A model generated the notes under the pieces. It had not been told where the DNA came from, did no database searches, and saw only the letters and a list, made by a program, of their open reading frames with translations. Both the position numbers and the translations under genes were made by a program. Shown in pieces: positions 48,464 through 60,200 of a DNA stretch of 64,000 bases; position 1 is the stretch's first letter; every line of letters begins with the position of its first letter. The DNA comes from Apostichopus japonicus (lineage: Eukaryota; Echinodermata; Holothuroidea; Aspidochirotida; Stichopodidae), in assembly GCF_037975245.1 (NCBI RefSeq), contig NC_092569.1:7000501-7064500 (forward strand), given 5' to 3'.

Positions 48464-49148
48464 CAGGGCCGGATTTAGCTTATGGGGGGCCCGGGCCAGA
48501 ATAGTTTTGGGGCCCTCTCATGATTAGGCCCACTATCTAAGCGGACACCCACCAATCGCTGTAGCGTGCACGAAAATTTTGGCAGAAAATACTTCCCAGA
48601 TCGCTGGATTTGGCACTTCCCAGGCCTTGCAAGTTGCATCTCAACATTTTCAATTTTGAAATCTCATGTTCTGGAAATTGACTTAATGTCACAATTAATA
48701 TGTAAATTTGGTATTTTTGTTTTTACGTTGTTTTCTAATGCCCCTCCAGGAATCAATATTCCGTATTCCGTAGGAATTACATGATCGGTGGTTGATAGCT
48801 ATAGGACGTCATCCAAATATCTACAGGGATGCCAATTTGTTTTGCAAAACCGACAAAATTTACATTCGTAAACACTGAATTTATGGAGTGTGTTATCACA
48901 TGTGTGACAAGTTACGCAAATGCCATAGAATAATGACCATGCATCTTTATAGGCCCCATGTATTTATGGAAAGACAACTTTTGCTCAGTGTGGAGTTTCC
49001 AACAAAGGTCCGTATTTTACATGTTGACCATCGACGGACGGACGGAAAGGCATCTTATGCCTCCATTTTTGGACACCCAAATGTGAGGGGCCTCTTAATG
49101 TGGGGGCCGGGCCTGGGCCCCGGTGGGCCCGCCGATAATCCGACACTG
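48464..49148. mobile_element. hAT-type MITE with perfect 8-bp target duplication
   Basis: Starts CAGGGCCGGATTTAGC and ends AATCCGACACTG. GGCCTATG flanks both sides (48456-48463 and 49149-49156). Its 685 bp have GGGGGGCCCGGGCC near the left end and GGGCCTGGGCCCCGGTGGGC near the right. The short frame at 48888-49187 spans the right end and is not a gene. Confidence 0.88.
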
Positions 49149-49330
49149 GGCCTATGTGATATTTATTTAGTAATATCAGAAGAATAAGCTTCCCCAAACC
49201 TGAAACATAAGGGAAACTGAGATACTTTGTGAAAAGTTTGTTTTGGACTGTCTAGGACTGACAACGCTGGTATACAAATTACTTGGTTTTTATACTAATT
49301 TTGATTTGGTCTTGTCACCATTAGTTCAAT

Positions 49331-49543
49331 GCTGGCACGGATCCAGGGGTGTACACCCTCCTCCCAATGTTTCTAAACATTAGACATTTAGCACAACCTT
49401 TCGCAAACTAATTTATAGCCTGTAAATGCACCATTCTCGTTTATTTATTTTTTCCCTGAGTTCCCTCTTCATGCGTGGGGAGGCGACTTCAACAAGGTTA
49501 TGTCCACGATCCTACTTTTTTTAAATCCTGGATCCGACCCTGC
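49331..49543. mobile_element. Probable short MITE
   Basis: GCTGGCACGGATCCAGG on the left and CCTGGATCCGACCCTGC on the right are inverted repeats with a few mismatches, 213 bp apart. No clear duplication of flanking bases. Confidence 0.55.
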
Positions 49544-49842
49544 ATGCATGATGGGGCTCGAAGTGCATGGGGTCCGTGCTAGATAAGTTGCTTGGAATGC
49601 TGTCGAAAAGTAAGGGTCAGAAAACCGGTGGTCTTCGGGCCTTACCCTGGAGAATTCTAGTTTTGTAGATGCTACTGTGATTCTAATGGGGCGTTGGAAA
49701 TGTAAACTTTTATCTCCGAATTTCTAGTTTTCGACCCCTCTCTCACAATTTCGTCTTTTCAGCGAGTCGATATTATATCGAAATTTATATCGTTAACCAG
49801 GTGCGTATCCAGGGGGGGCGTTAGGGCGCGCGCCCCCCGGGT

Positions 49843-49958
49843 AAGGAAAAGAGGAGAGAAAAAAGAGAAGGGAAAAGGAGGGGGGGGGAAAGAAAAGGAG
49901 GAGAGGAAGGAAGGGAAAAGAAAAAGAAAAAAGAGAGAAAAAGGAGAAAAGGAGGGAG
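49843..49958. repeat. 116-bp pure purine tract
   Basis: Every base on the + strand is A or G over 116 positions, mixing GGA, GAAA and a G9 run. This is a homopurine-homopyrimidine block capable in principle of triplex (H-DNA) formation. It lies inside the composite MITE block. Confidence 0.95.
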
Positions 49959-50631
49959 TAGAAGAAAGCCAAGACCTCGGGAAGAGAAAGAGGAACAGTC
50001 ATAGTTAAAGCGCTGATCCCTATTATATACACAGGGTAGCCAGTGACAGATCAAGGATTACGGAGGGGGTGTGCGCCTCACCCTACCCCTTACATCGACA
50101 ACTCCATTTTTGACGTTTCCATTTTTCCTCTCTCACTAATGTATCTATATAAGTACTATATATGGTCTATCATAACGCGTGTGTGTGTATGGACGGCTAA
50201 AGCAATTGTACAATTGTGCTATACGGAACCAACTGTGCACTGGTCTTGAACTCGACCGAGTCGTCGGGGAACATGACGCATTTCGGGAAGGGGGCGACCG
50301 CCCCCCCCCCCGAGCAAATTTTCTTTATGACATCGCTAGTAATTTCAAAATAGACAATGCTGAGATGCAACTTACAAGGCCTGGGAAGTGTCATTTCCAG
50401 CGATCTGGGAGGCATTGTCGGCCAAAATTTTTATTGTACGCTTCGCGCCAACTTATGGTGGCGCTTCGCTTAGATAGTTTGCCTACAGGCTTCGCCCCTC
50501 CCTTGGCAATTACTCGCTACACGCCTGTTCGAATTTGTAAAGCAACTTAGAGCAGATATAATATCATATCAGTGAGCATTGAAATGCATGTTCCACGATG
50601 AACAGCCTCAAAAACTGTCTATGTGTGTAGT

Positions 50632-51073
50632 CAAAGGCGTAGGAGCCCAATTGGATTTGGGGGCTGTAATGACTTGCCCGTAAAATATAACCAACATTTT
50701 TCGCGCGCGAAGCGCGCGTTCAACATATAGATGCCAATATCATATCAGCAAGCATCGGTCATTACATTGCATGGTATCGTGTACCTTACGGTCCGTGAAA
50801 GTTGCACAGTATACCGCTGGATGCTATGTAAACAACCAAATATCTTATGTAGATGGAGAAAAATCATACAGATCCATTTATGTCAAAACTCTCTTTTACA
50901 GTAGTAATGTCGGCCAAGCTTAGAACTTTATTTTAATTACCAAGGAGATCATTTTTAAGCTATTCATTGCTATTTATTTTTCTTTCAGTAGGTGCCCGAA
51001 AAAATGGGAAAAATTTGGTTGCGGGGGGGGGGGGGGGCTGCAGCCCCCTCCTCCTGTGGGACCTACGCCTATG
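50632..51073. mobile_element. MITE of the AGGCGTAGGAG family
   Basis: Starts CAAAGGCGTAGGAG, ends CCTACGCCTATG, and is flanked by the perfect 8-bp duplication TGTGTAGT (50624-50631 and 51074-51081). The 442-bp body shares the GGCTGCAGCCCCC and AGTAGGTGCCCGAAAAA tracts with 32641-32960. Confidence 0.9.
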
Positions 51074-52037
51074 TGTGTAGTGTTCGGTTTCGGAAATATC
51101 TGCTATTTTTCATTTCCTTCAACCAAGTTTTATAAAAGCCATTATAAGAGGTTTTAATATTTCTACACCAATAAATTAACTGTGTCGGAATTTTCCTGAC
51201 CAACATTCTTCATCATACTTTCCTCTACTCGTGCAATTTTGACCTGTCTGTTAGGGGTTGAAGGAGGTTTTTCTATATTGGTTGTCCATAGATTGAATTT
51301 TGTGCAACATTATGGGTATGTTTTAAAGTGATTTTATTCACGAGAAATGGGAATTTTCAAATTCTCAACAAATAATGGGCTTAAAACCTTGAAAAGTGGG
51401 GCTTTCGGATATTGTGGGCCGTGACGTAGAATCACCTACAAAAAGCAATGATCCATAGGACATGCAATGAGGTCGAACATGATGTGTGACTGGTGACAAT
51501 CTTCCAAAAGGTTATGGATGGAAGGGAAAAAATGGGAAATACTTGGTTCTCAGGCAAAAGTGTACATCTGGTTGGTCATTTTCAAGCCCGAGAAGTGCCA
51601 TTTCCGGTGATCTGGGGGGTATCAAAACCAGAAATTTTCTTGTACGCTCCGCGCCAACCGATGGTGGCGCTCCGCTTAGATAGTAATTCGCGCCCCCCGG
51701 GTTAGAAAATCCTGGATACGCGCCTGTTAACCTTCAGTTTCTTCACGAATTTGTCTTTCATTATCAAAATTTTGGACATGTTAATCGAAATTTCCACATT
51801 TTAATTCGAGTTTTTGATTTTCAGATTTCGACTATATTCTCAAACTATATATGGTCAAATCTCTGTGATGTACAACATATTGATCGTTCCTTCTTTTTTT
51901 CAATTCATATTTCTCACTCACCGGTCTGGGCTTCGAAACATTGAATTATAAAACATACGGTATGAAACTGAACGGGAACGTGGCAATGTGATGTAATCCT
52001 ACGTTTTATTCAAGGATTGGTTTTCTTTCAAATGCAG

Positions 52038-52102
52038 GAGCAGACTTTGTCACATTTCCGTACGCCAAGTTGCACAAGGTTGACCTTGGACTGTTGGGTT
52101 AC
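52038..52102 (+). CDS. Candidate penultimate exon of an unidentified gene
   Basis: Acceptor TTTCTTTCAAATGCAG precedes a frame encoding ADFVTFPYAKLHKVDLGLLGY. A possible donor GTATCT follows in phase 0. The protein is not recognised. The next open segment (52436) is in compatible phase. No upstream exon was found, so this is weak evidence. Confidence 0.25.
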
Positions 52103-52435
52103 GTATCTATACCACAGCATTGACGTTCTGTGGTACACGTTACTTTGGAAAAAATAACCGCGCGTCGTGTAGCATCAGCAGCTGCACACAAAAGAGGCAA
52201 ACATTACCTATTACGTAATACCTAGACAAAATAAACTGCTGTTGCTCTTACGAAACTTTCGCCTTTTGGAAAATAAAGTCTTCCATAGGTTTCATTTGTG
52301 AGGTATTGTTAAACACCAATTGGTGAATATGTTTATTAAAATGTATTTTTATCAATTTTGAAATTAAAGGTCTTGTTTGTTTTGGTTTTGGACCAAGATA
52401 AGCTAATCTAAAGGCATCGTGAATTTCTTTTCTAG

Positions 52436-52519
52436 GACGACATCAATATTGATGGGATTAGGGAACGTTCCTTACCGGGGAAGTTGATGGTAGCCTACAA
52501 GTACAACTACAAGATATAA
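52436..52519 (+). CDS. Candidate terminal exon of an unidentified gene
   Basis: After acceptor TTTCTTTTCTAG, a phase-0 frame encodes DDINIDGIRERSLPGKLMVA then YKYNYKI and a TAA stop. The composition is protein-like, but the family is unknown. If real, this gene would end between the ENDOU-like and GREB1-like genes. It might equally be non-coding first-exon sequence of the GREB1-like gene. Confidence 0.25.
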   Translation, partial: DDINIDGIRERSLPGKLMVAYKYNYKI

Positions 52520-52599
52520 CTGTTCCCAGCAAATGTTGTCCTGTTACTGTGTCACAGCAAGACAGCGTTCTTTGAAGAACTTCACCAGTCACGTTTGTT

Positions 52600-54055
52600 G
52601 TACCGAAAGGTTGGGAAATTGCTGATTGTAAGGATTTTTGTACCTTTGCTCGTTTAATTTAATAAGGAATCGAGTCGAAAGGCTCGTGATCGCAAAATTA
52701 AGCTGTATTGAAAACCGCCGTTGTATATTCAGGCCTAGCCAATCTACGATGCAATTACCAGCACTTAGATAGCCTTCAGCTAGGCTAGGCTTACACTACA
52801 GTAGTTGTTTTTTGTTGTGAAGTGTGACGTTATATTTAGTATTGACCAGTACTATGATATGCGTAGTCGTAGTAAGACTATGATGGTCGAAACAGCTTAC
52901 ACTGAGTTGGACTGGTATGTGAGCGCTTCTGATAGTGACAAACTAAGATGCCGACTAAGTTAATAATAATAGCTAGACTAGAGACAGAGAGGAGGCTAGC
53001 TCTGTAAAGGAGTGCATACCACTACCAGGCCTCATTAATAGTAGTGGCCATTTGGCGATCATGACTCAAAATCTACTCGCAAAAACGCAAATTCACTCAC
53101 CAGTATTATCGCTACAGTATGTCTCCATACTTGCAGTATTATACAAAAATACAACATCAATACTTTCTTTAAGTTAAGGTTAGGCTAGCTGATACAGGGC
53201 ATTATGTAATGCACATTTGAAAAGTATATTTCTGTGCAGTACAGTATCAATTTCAACTTTTTCCTCCAAAATAATGTGATGAACAACGTAAAACATGTTG
53301 CAGAATCATTAATATGCAGCTATGCCTATTTTGTCCCAAACAATTTGAAAGAACATCGCCAAACATACCTACAAAGGTCCTGTAGCTTGGTTTCTGTAAC
53401 ATTCGGGCTCCTGTAGTACTACGCATTATATATACTAGCTAGCTGTGTGTGAGTATGCCTATACAGTACCTCACTGCAACATTGAGATGCTACTAGGTTA
53501 GTGACTTTGTACATTTTCTCAATTATCTATTTTGTCTTTTAGCTACAAAATGATGCACAAAAATGTCACTACCACTCCACTATGTTGCCTAAATCAAAAC
53601 GATCTTTTCCACAAAAAATCTAAGGTTGAAAAAAGCATCTATCTTCTACTCGCAGCATGTATTTTACCAAATGAAAGATAATGTGGATTTGATTGTCTGC
53701 ATACCAGCTCTAAATGGGTCTTATGAGGATTTTAATAGCGCAAAACTAGGAATATGGTGGTTACAACTTGTTAAAAATTTGGTATATATTTTAGTAATTT
53801 AGTACTCCCTTTATTTTACAGTCCTATGGGGATTTCCACATTTTTACATTAATTAGTAGCCTACTTGTGCCGGTAGTATTATACTCTACTGTGTATGAGT
53901 TGCCTGGACATAACCAAGCTGTTATGATATCAGTGTTCAACAACATGTTTATGAATGCTTTTAAAACACATGTGCAAATAACAAACCATTTTGCACAGTT
54001 TGATTTAGTTTAGTAGAAAAAAAGGATCAGGAGGGACACTCAATTCCCCATCAAG
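52600..54055. other. Gene-poor stretch upstream of the GREB1-like gene
   Basis: Contains GTAAGG near 52627 that could end a 5' untranslated exon, but nothing confirms it. No other supported feature. Confidence 0.3.
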
Positions 54056-54059
54056 GACC

Positions 54060-54680
54060 CTATAGGAGAGAATACAAAAACTGAAGACACAAACATTCAG
54101 ACTTGATTAAAATGCATAAAGTGCTTGTCCAAAGCATTCTTAAACCCATTGACACTACTTGCAAGTACAACTTCCTCAGGCAAACCGTCCCACTCATTCG
54201 CAAGCCTATTAGAAAAAAAGTTATGCTGAATATATTCATCCTACTTTGTGACTTTTGGAGTTTAAGACAATGACCTCTGGTACAACTACTATTAGCAAAC
54301 ATGAAAAAGTCGGTAAAGGATAAATTGTCAAAACCATACACAATCTTGAAAACCTGAATCAAGTCCCCACGTAACCTCCTAAGCTCCAGTGTGGTGAGAT
54401 TCAACAGTTGTAACCGCCTATAATAAGGAACACTCTTTAAGGAACTAATCATCCTAGTAGCCCTCCTCTGGACTTTTTCAAGTATTTCCTTATCCTTAGC
54501 AAAATATGGGTTCCATGCCTGCACAGCATACTCCAGATGAGCTTAACCAACTGCTTATAAAGCCTAACTACTCTGTCCTCTTTCAGAAAACTGAAGTTCC
54601 TCTTGATCATACCTAAAGTCCTATTGCCTCTTTTAGCAGCTTCGAGACAATGTTTAGAAGGTTGCAGAGATGAGTCATAT
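54060..54680 (-). pseudogene. CR1-like LINE reverse transcriptase C-terminal remnant
   Basis: Minus-strand frames give CLEAAKRGNRTLGMIKRNF, FSFLKEDRVVRLYKQLV and, after a frameshift near 54537, QAWNPYFAKDKEILEKVQRR, ATRMISSLKSVPYYRRL and LELRRLRGDLIQVFKIVYGF. This is the conserved region downstream of the catalytic RT motifs in CR1/L2-type non-LTR elements. The element is 5'-truncated, with at least one frameshift. Confidence 0.9.
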
Positions 54681-55383
54681 AGATACAGTACCTAGGTTTC
54701 TTTCAACAAAGACCTCCTGTAACTGTTAAGTTAATTCTAATGGAGATCAGTCATTGACAAAAATCAGTTTACAACTTAAACTTGCTTCAAGTTTGCCAAG
54801 ATACTGCTTTTTATCATAAGTACTGTGATATGTTTGCAGTGATTGTCTTGCTGATATTGGGGTTTGACTAGTCCATGAGTCACTCGAAAAATGTTGAGTG
54901 TAGTGCATTTTCTATTCGCTAACGCTAAACTTTTATTCGCCAACGGCGAGTTGGTGACCTGGAGTGGCCAGAAGCCTACTTCTCTACCTGCCCTATCCAA
55001 AAGCTGTTGTTCACAATGGTTAGCTGTTATGAATCTGTTTTATGAATAATATTTAAAATAAACTGGTTGGACTTGAGCCTAATTTTCTGTTAGTGTTTTG
55101 CAAAAGATAAACTCACATTATAGTAAGTTAATTGTTATGATTATCATTTTCACTATATATTGCTTGGTTTCATTGATATTCCTTCTTGAAAATGCATACT
55201 TGAATCAGTTTTTGGTTACAATGCCAAAAGCTAAGTAATCTTGTAATCCTGCTGGCGTGTGTACTGTATGTGTGTGCATGTGTATGATTGTGTGTGCATG
55301 TGACGGCCAGCTTGTAAACATGATATCTCAACATCCACAAGTTGAACCAATGTCATACTTGGTAGGAAGAGGACCCATGATGT

Positions 55384-55822
55384 GTAGACGTGCCCTATTC
55401 AACTATATATGAAGAGAGTCTGTTAAAGAAACTAAAAAATATAAAAGAAGATCACACACACCCATTTCATAGTCATATCATTTTCAACAGATCCGGATAC
55501 GATTACAGGTGCCCAATACTAAAACGTCCAGGTTCCGTAATTCTTTCTTACCTGAGGCAACACACTTATTTAACTCGCGTGCAAAGCGATTTGGCCACAG
55601 TGTGTGATTTGTCACTTGCAGCCCTCTGTGCTGCCCCTGTTACTGTTCTGGTTCTGCCTATTTAGTTTTATTCTCTTAGCTGTTCACTTATAGTTTACTT
55701 ATTGTATGTTTATGTTTGTATTCACTAATGTTTTATGTTTACTGTCGACGGGAAATAATTTCCGTTTTCTGTTTTCTGAAATGGACAATAAAATTTTCTA
55801 TCTAAATTTTCTATCTATCTAT
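55384..55822 (+). pseudogene. LINE 3' end (RT C-terminus plus simple-repeat tail)
   Basis: The frame 55390-55665 includes HPFHSHIIFNRSGYDYRCP and LKRPGSVILSYLRQHTYL, a familiar C-terminus of non-LTR elements of marine animals, followed by AATAAAATTTTC and short TCTA repeats (55797-55822). The simple-repeat tail marks the 3' end. It is severely 5'-truncated. Confidence 0.6.
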
Positions 55823-56279
55823 TATCGTGGTTCCCATCTCATGAATATAATCAGTGGGCGGGCTTAACAGAAAACACTTAAAATGTCAATATTGCTTCAA
55901 CCATATGTCTGATTTAGTTCATTCTTGGTATGGTGCTGTAACTAGATAGTAACTGAAACTTGTTCTTTGCAACACCTTTCACCTCATTAATATTTATGAG
56001 TAGGTGGGGCTTAACATAAACTTGGGTTCATACAGTACTTGTATGGTGATGTTGGTACTTACTAAGCACATTTTCATGACACGTCCAACTTTATGTCATG
56101 AATATTCATCAAATTGCAAGAAATGGCATTTTATGCACAACGCAAGAACCAATGTTCCATGGTTTTCAACCTTGGCATATTAGGTTTGTCACACTTCATT
56201 CATACAATCAAACATGTTGTTGATTTTTGTGTGCATGTCAAGAATATTTAATCTGTGAACATAAAATTCTTACTCAGAT

Positions 56280-56368
56280 TTCTCAGAATATCAATATGTA
56301 TGGATTACTACACTATGAATATATGTTTAGGCATCGGAACCACTAAACATTTTCGTTTTCTGGTTATA
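56280..56368 (+). repeat. Dispersed repeat family A, copy 3 (partial)
   Basis: CTACACTATGAATATATG, GTTTAGGCATCGGAACCACT and TTTTCGTTTTCTGGTTATA match the ends of copies 1 and 2. Confidence 0.6.
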
Positions 56369-56708
56369 TTACACGGTATTTGCAACTAACTAATACAAAA
56401 TACCCTGTTGCATAGGAAAACTGGAAATTTGTGCTGTGATAATATATATGTCAAGGTACCAGTGACATCTGGATGAGCCTCATAGTTTATCACAATAAAA
56501 GTCATTGTTTAATGATTAAACTGATTTTCATTTGATCTTGATAGTAAAACTTACTGTGAAGTACATTAAGGTGTGATAATCAGACTTACATCACATTGAG
56601 GTGTGGCAATCGCTGGTATCTCTCTGTCTACAACAGCCTCCTAAAATACTTTTCATTGCTCTAATTCACTTCAATGTGTAAATTTGCCAAACAGTGAAAT
56701 GATTGAAT

Positions 56709-57011
56709 CAGGCGCGTAGCCAAGGGGTGTTGGGGGGTTGGCGAAGAGGGCAACCCCCTCCCCCTTGAGCATATTTTTTTTGTATGTTTTTATGATATCG
56801 CTAGTAATTTCAAGACTAGATGCAACTTACAAGGCCTGGGAAGTGCCATTTCCAGCGATCTGGGAGACATTTTCAGCCAAAACTTTCTGGTTCGCTTTGC
56901 GCCAACCCATGGTGGCGCTACGCTTAGATAGTTTTCAATGCAGAATCTATGGCTCTGATAGTTTGCCTACAGGTTTGCCCTTCCCTTGGCAAATTCCTGG
57001 CTACGCGCTGT
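56709..57011. mobile_element. MITE just upstream of the GREB1-like start exon
   Basis: Starts CAGGCGCGTAGCCAAGG and ends CCTGGCTACGCGCTGT. GATTGAAT flanks both sides (56701-56708 and 57012-57019), a perfect 8-bp duplication. Same family as 37937-38204. It ends 75 bp before the splice acceptor at 57086. Confidence 0.88.
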
Positions 57012-57117
57012 GATTGAATATTCAATTTTGACATCAGGTTGTGTTTACAATTTAACAAGTTTTAACCGTTCTTCATATTTTTTCAGATGTGACAACCGCA
57101 CAAAGATTCAACCAATT

Positions 57118-57247
57118 ATGGGGAACTCCCAGGGTCAACTGAAGTCCTCAAAGTTTGAGACAGCGCTTCACATGTCGATAGAGCAAGCTTTGCGATCCAA
57201 TTCAACAACTCCACATCCACTTTTTTCACAGCTATATCTTGAGAAAG
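57118..57247 (+). CDS. GREB1L: GREB1-like coding exon 1 (start codon)
   Basis: The ATG at 57118 opens [15 protein letters not shown], the conserved family start, so the upstream in-frame open sequence is untranslated. The exon is preceded by a splice acceptor (TTTTTTCAG, ending 57086), leaving 31 untranslated bases and implying at least one upstream non-coding exon. Donor GTTTGT, phase 1. Confidence 0.92.
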
Positions 57248-60200
57248 GTTTGTACAGTATCCTCTGGGAGTGAATTTTTTGAATTATTACAAATAAAGCT
57301 CTGATATTCAAATAAAGTGTGGGATTGTATTTGGGGTTAACTTATTAATGGCTAAAGTAAGAAATTTCGAGCACAACACTTCACGTCACAACTTGTTCAT
57401 TTAATGAGTTTCCCAGATTTATCAAAACTTCAAATGTGTATATAGTGGAAACCAAAATAGCCTTTTGAAAAATTTCAACAGATTTTGAATTAGATTATCA
57501 CACACAAAATTGTACTGGTCCTACTGGATAAGGGGCAATTTTTCTAGTAGTACAGTACTTTAAAGCTTTGTTAAAAGTAATTCCATTGTATGATAGTACA
57601 GTTTGTGGTTGACAGTATTAAGTGGAATTCATATTATGACACACTTTTGAAGTTTTGTGATTTTACCAAAGCAATGCAAAATAAGCCCAGCCTTGAAATG
57701 GGCTAACAAGCTTCTCATTGTATTTCTGACAAAAGTGATGTCAAAAGATGATGTAATTTTATATTATTTACTGGGTGATTTTTTTTTTTTTTTTGGTGTG
57801 CATGTCAGGTAACTTGTAGATCAGCTCAACTATTATTTCTTTTTGTTTAATATAAAGAAAGAAAAAATTCCTCTTTAGTTAATATTTCTAAACATTTTCT
57901 GTTTCAGTTTTTTCATTGTATAATCTATCATAGCATAATATGTTTGGTCCTTAGAGGCCAATCACATGAATTTTAGTTGCAGTCACAACATCAACAACAC
58001 TTGCCAGAGTGTTTCATGAAACCTTGAAATTAATTCATGGATCAATTCTACCTCAACATTTGTGTGTGTGTATATGACACCTTGGCTTGTGAACATGTGT
58101 GTAGCTTGTACAGTACTGTAGTAAGACCGTATTATGTTGATGCCACTTCTCATGTGCTTTCGTTTTTAATTAAGGGCCAAATTCCATTGAAGGTTAAGCA
58201 GTGGTAAACATGCAAATTATCTTGTAAACAAATTTTCTCAACTACAGTATATTATTGTTGAAAATGATGGTCATGGTGATAATATTGCCAAATGGATACT
58301 AGCTTGTTAGTAGGAAGCTCAAAGTCCATATGAGGTCAAAAGTGCTCAATGCCTGTAAACCTTGTAAAATTTCTAACTGCAGTGTTGATGAATAATATAC
58401 ATTGTGTTTTGTTGCCTCTTAATTTCCCAGTGCTATTTCTTTTACTTAGTGTGTCCATGCCCCTTTATGAGTGCCTTTAACTTTTGTTAGAATTCAAGGT
58501 AGCTTGTTGCTTCCAAACCTGTCAGCCCTCTGTTAAATGTTAATGCTCCTGTGCCCTGATATGATGTAAATGTAGTCACAGCGTCCTCAGTGAAATTACT
58601 TTTTATACAGTATTACATTATTTCCTTTGTATCAGTTAATGATGTACACAAAGTCATGCAATCATTTAAGTACAGTACATATTGTTAACAAGAACAAGAC
58701 ATTTGCCTTGAACACCCACTCAGACATTTAGCCAGAATAGAGCTTATACAAATGCCTTTTATCAATATTTAAAAGGGAAAATTGCAATTTAGAGTATATA
58801 AGGTCAGTCTGTGCGGGGCCTGATAGTCTGGTAGGCAAGTGTTATCAAGACCCTGGCAGCCAAGTATCAATCGTTACTATCAATCAGGTTTATGGCCTTA
58901 TTGTTGGTCATACTCTATTGCTTCATGCTTCCTGATCAATACATTGATTGATACCTCTGGTACCTCTGTATTGCATTTCCAGTCTTTAGATGTTCATAGC
59001 AATATTATATGATAAGAGTTTCTTCTTGACTAATGTTACAGTTCATTTATGTGTTAGTAGTGTTGTGTTTGTATAATTGCACAGTGTAGCCTACCATCTT
59101 ATCTCAAGATACTCAAGGTTACTTGATGGAGTCAACTCTGTCTTAATCACCTACTGTAAACAGATATTCTTTTTGCATTAAACGTTACTTATCATAAGAC
59201 CATTACCTTGAAAATTATCTGTCATTCTACTAAGATCCTGAAATTTTATTGTAGGAAATTTTCTTTGTTCTTTCCACTTGCAGACCTGAAACTAAGTATT
59301 CCTGATGTCCTTCCAACCAGCTCTGATGGCGGCTTTGGTGTAGAGAAGCCAACATCTCAAAGTCCAAAGGGGAAAGCTGACAAGGAGAATAATGAACCAA
59401 CCCACCTTCCAATGGTGGTGGAAAATGTTCCCCCAGTGATGTCACCAAGGTACGGTGTAGACCAGGGGTTCTCTAACTGGGGTGCATGAACCCCCAGGGG
59501 ATGTGTGAGTCCATCCTAGGGGGTTCGTGAGACGTTTCTGAAAGACAAAACTAGAGTACTTTTTGTTGAACTAAAATCTGATATATCATATAAGTTAGTA
59601 ATGTATGTACCTATCGACAAACTCTTTTCGCGTTCCATACGCATATGTTGCCATAGTTGTACCGTACAGTGCATGTGGTAAATAACTGAATTATAAAACA
59701 GACACAGGCAGCATGATTTTGGTGTACGCATGACAGTACGTCGTGAAGATAAAGAGCTGATCTGATTTTTGAAGTTTCCAAATAAATATTTGTTCATCTC
59801 ATGTTTGTTTTCCATTACAATATTACACTATGAACTTGATCTTTTACGAAGCACTGTTATGAGTATTATAGTATAATAATGATTCAGATCGTGTCTCGGA
59901 AAGTTGGGGGTTTGTGGACAACTCTGACATCCACAGGGGGTTCAGGGGGGAGGGGATAAAGGTAGGGAAACCCTGGTGTAGACTGTACATACTGTAATGA
60001 CTGATTCCTTCCATGATTCCCTCCATGTTGTATTCCTACATAATCCTTCCTTGCTATTTTCCTTTTGTAACTTTGTGGAGCTTTAAACACAGCATGATTT
60101 CCATGTCTGTGACTTCCAGTGCTGTATCAAGTAGACATGAAAGAAACTTTCAAGACAAGTAAGATAGTCAAGCTTCCATCAGCTTTATTACGAATGCAAG

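Larger units (their letters stand above)
49798..51726. mobile_element. Composite MITE cluster
   Basis: CAGGTGCGTATCCAGG opens and CCTGGATACGCGCCTG closes a 1.93-kb block; both inner ends carry CGCGCCCCCCGGGT. GTTAAC abuts both ends. Inside lie a 116-bp purine tract, an element starting CAGTGACAGATC (50041), family copies with CATCGCTAGTAATTT (50330 on) and CCATTTCCGGTG (51600 on), and an intact nested MITE (50632-51073). The outer pair may be one element filled by later insertions, or two separate elements. Confidence 0.6.

Noticed and set aside
49793-50054. Phe/Ser/Leu-rich minus-strand frames
   Set aside because: Translations of the complement of the purine tract.
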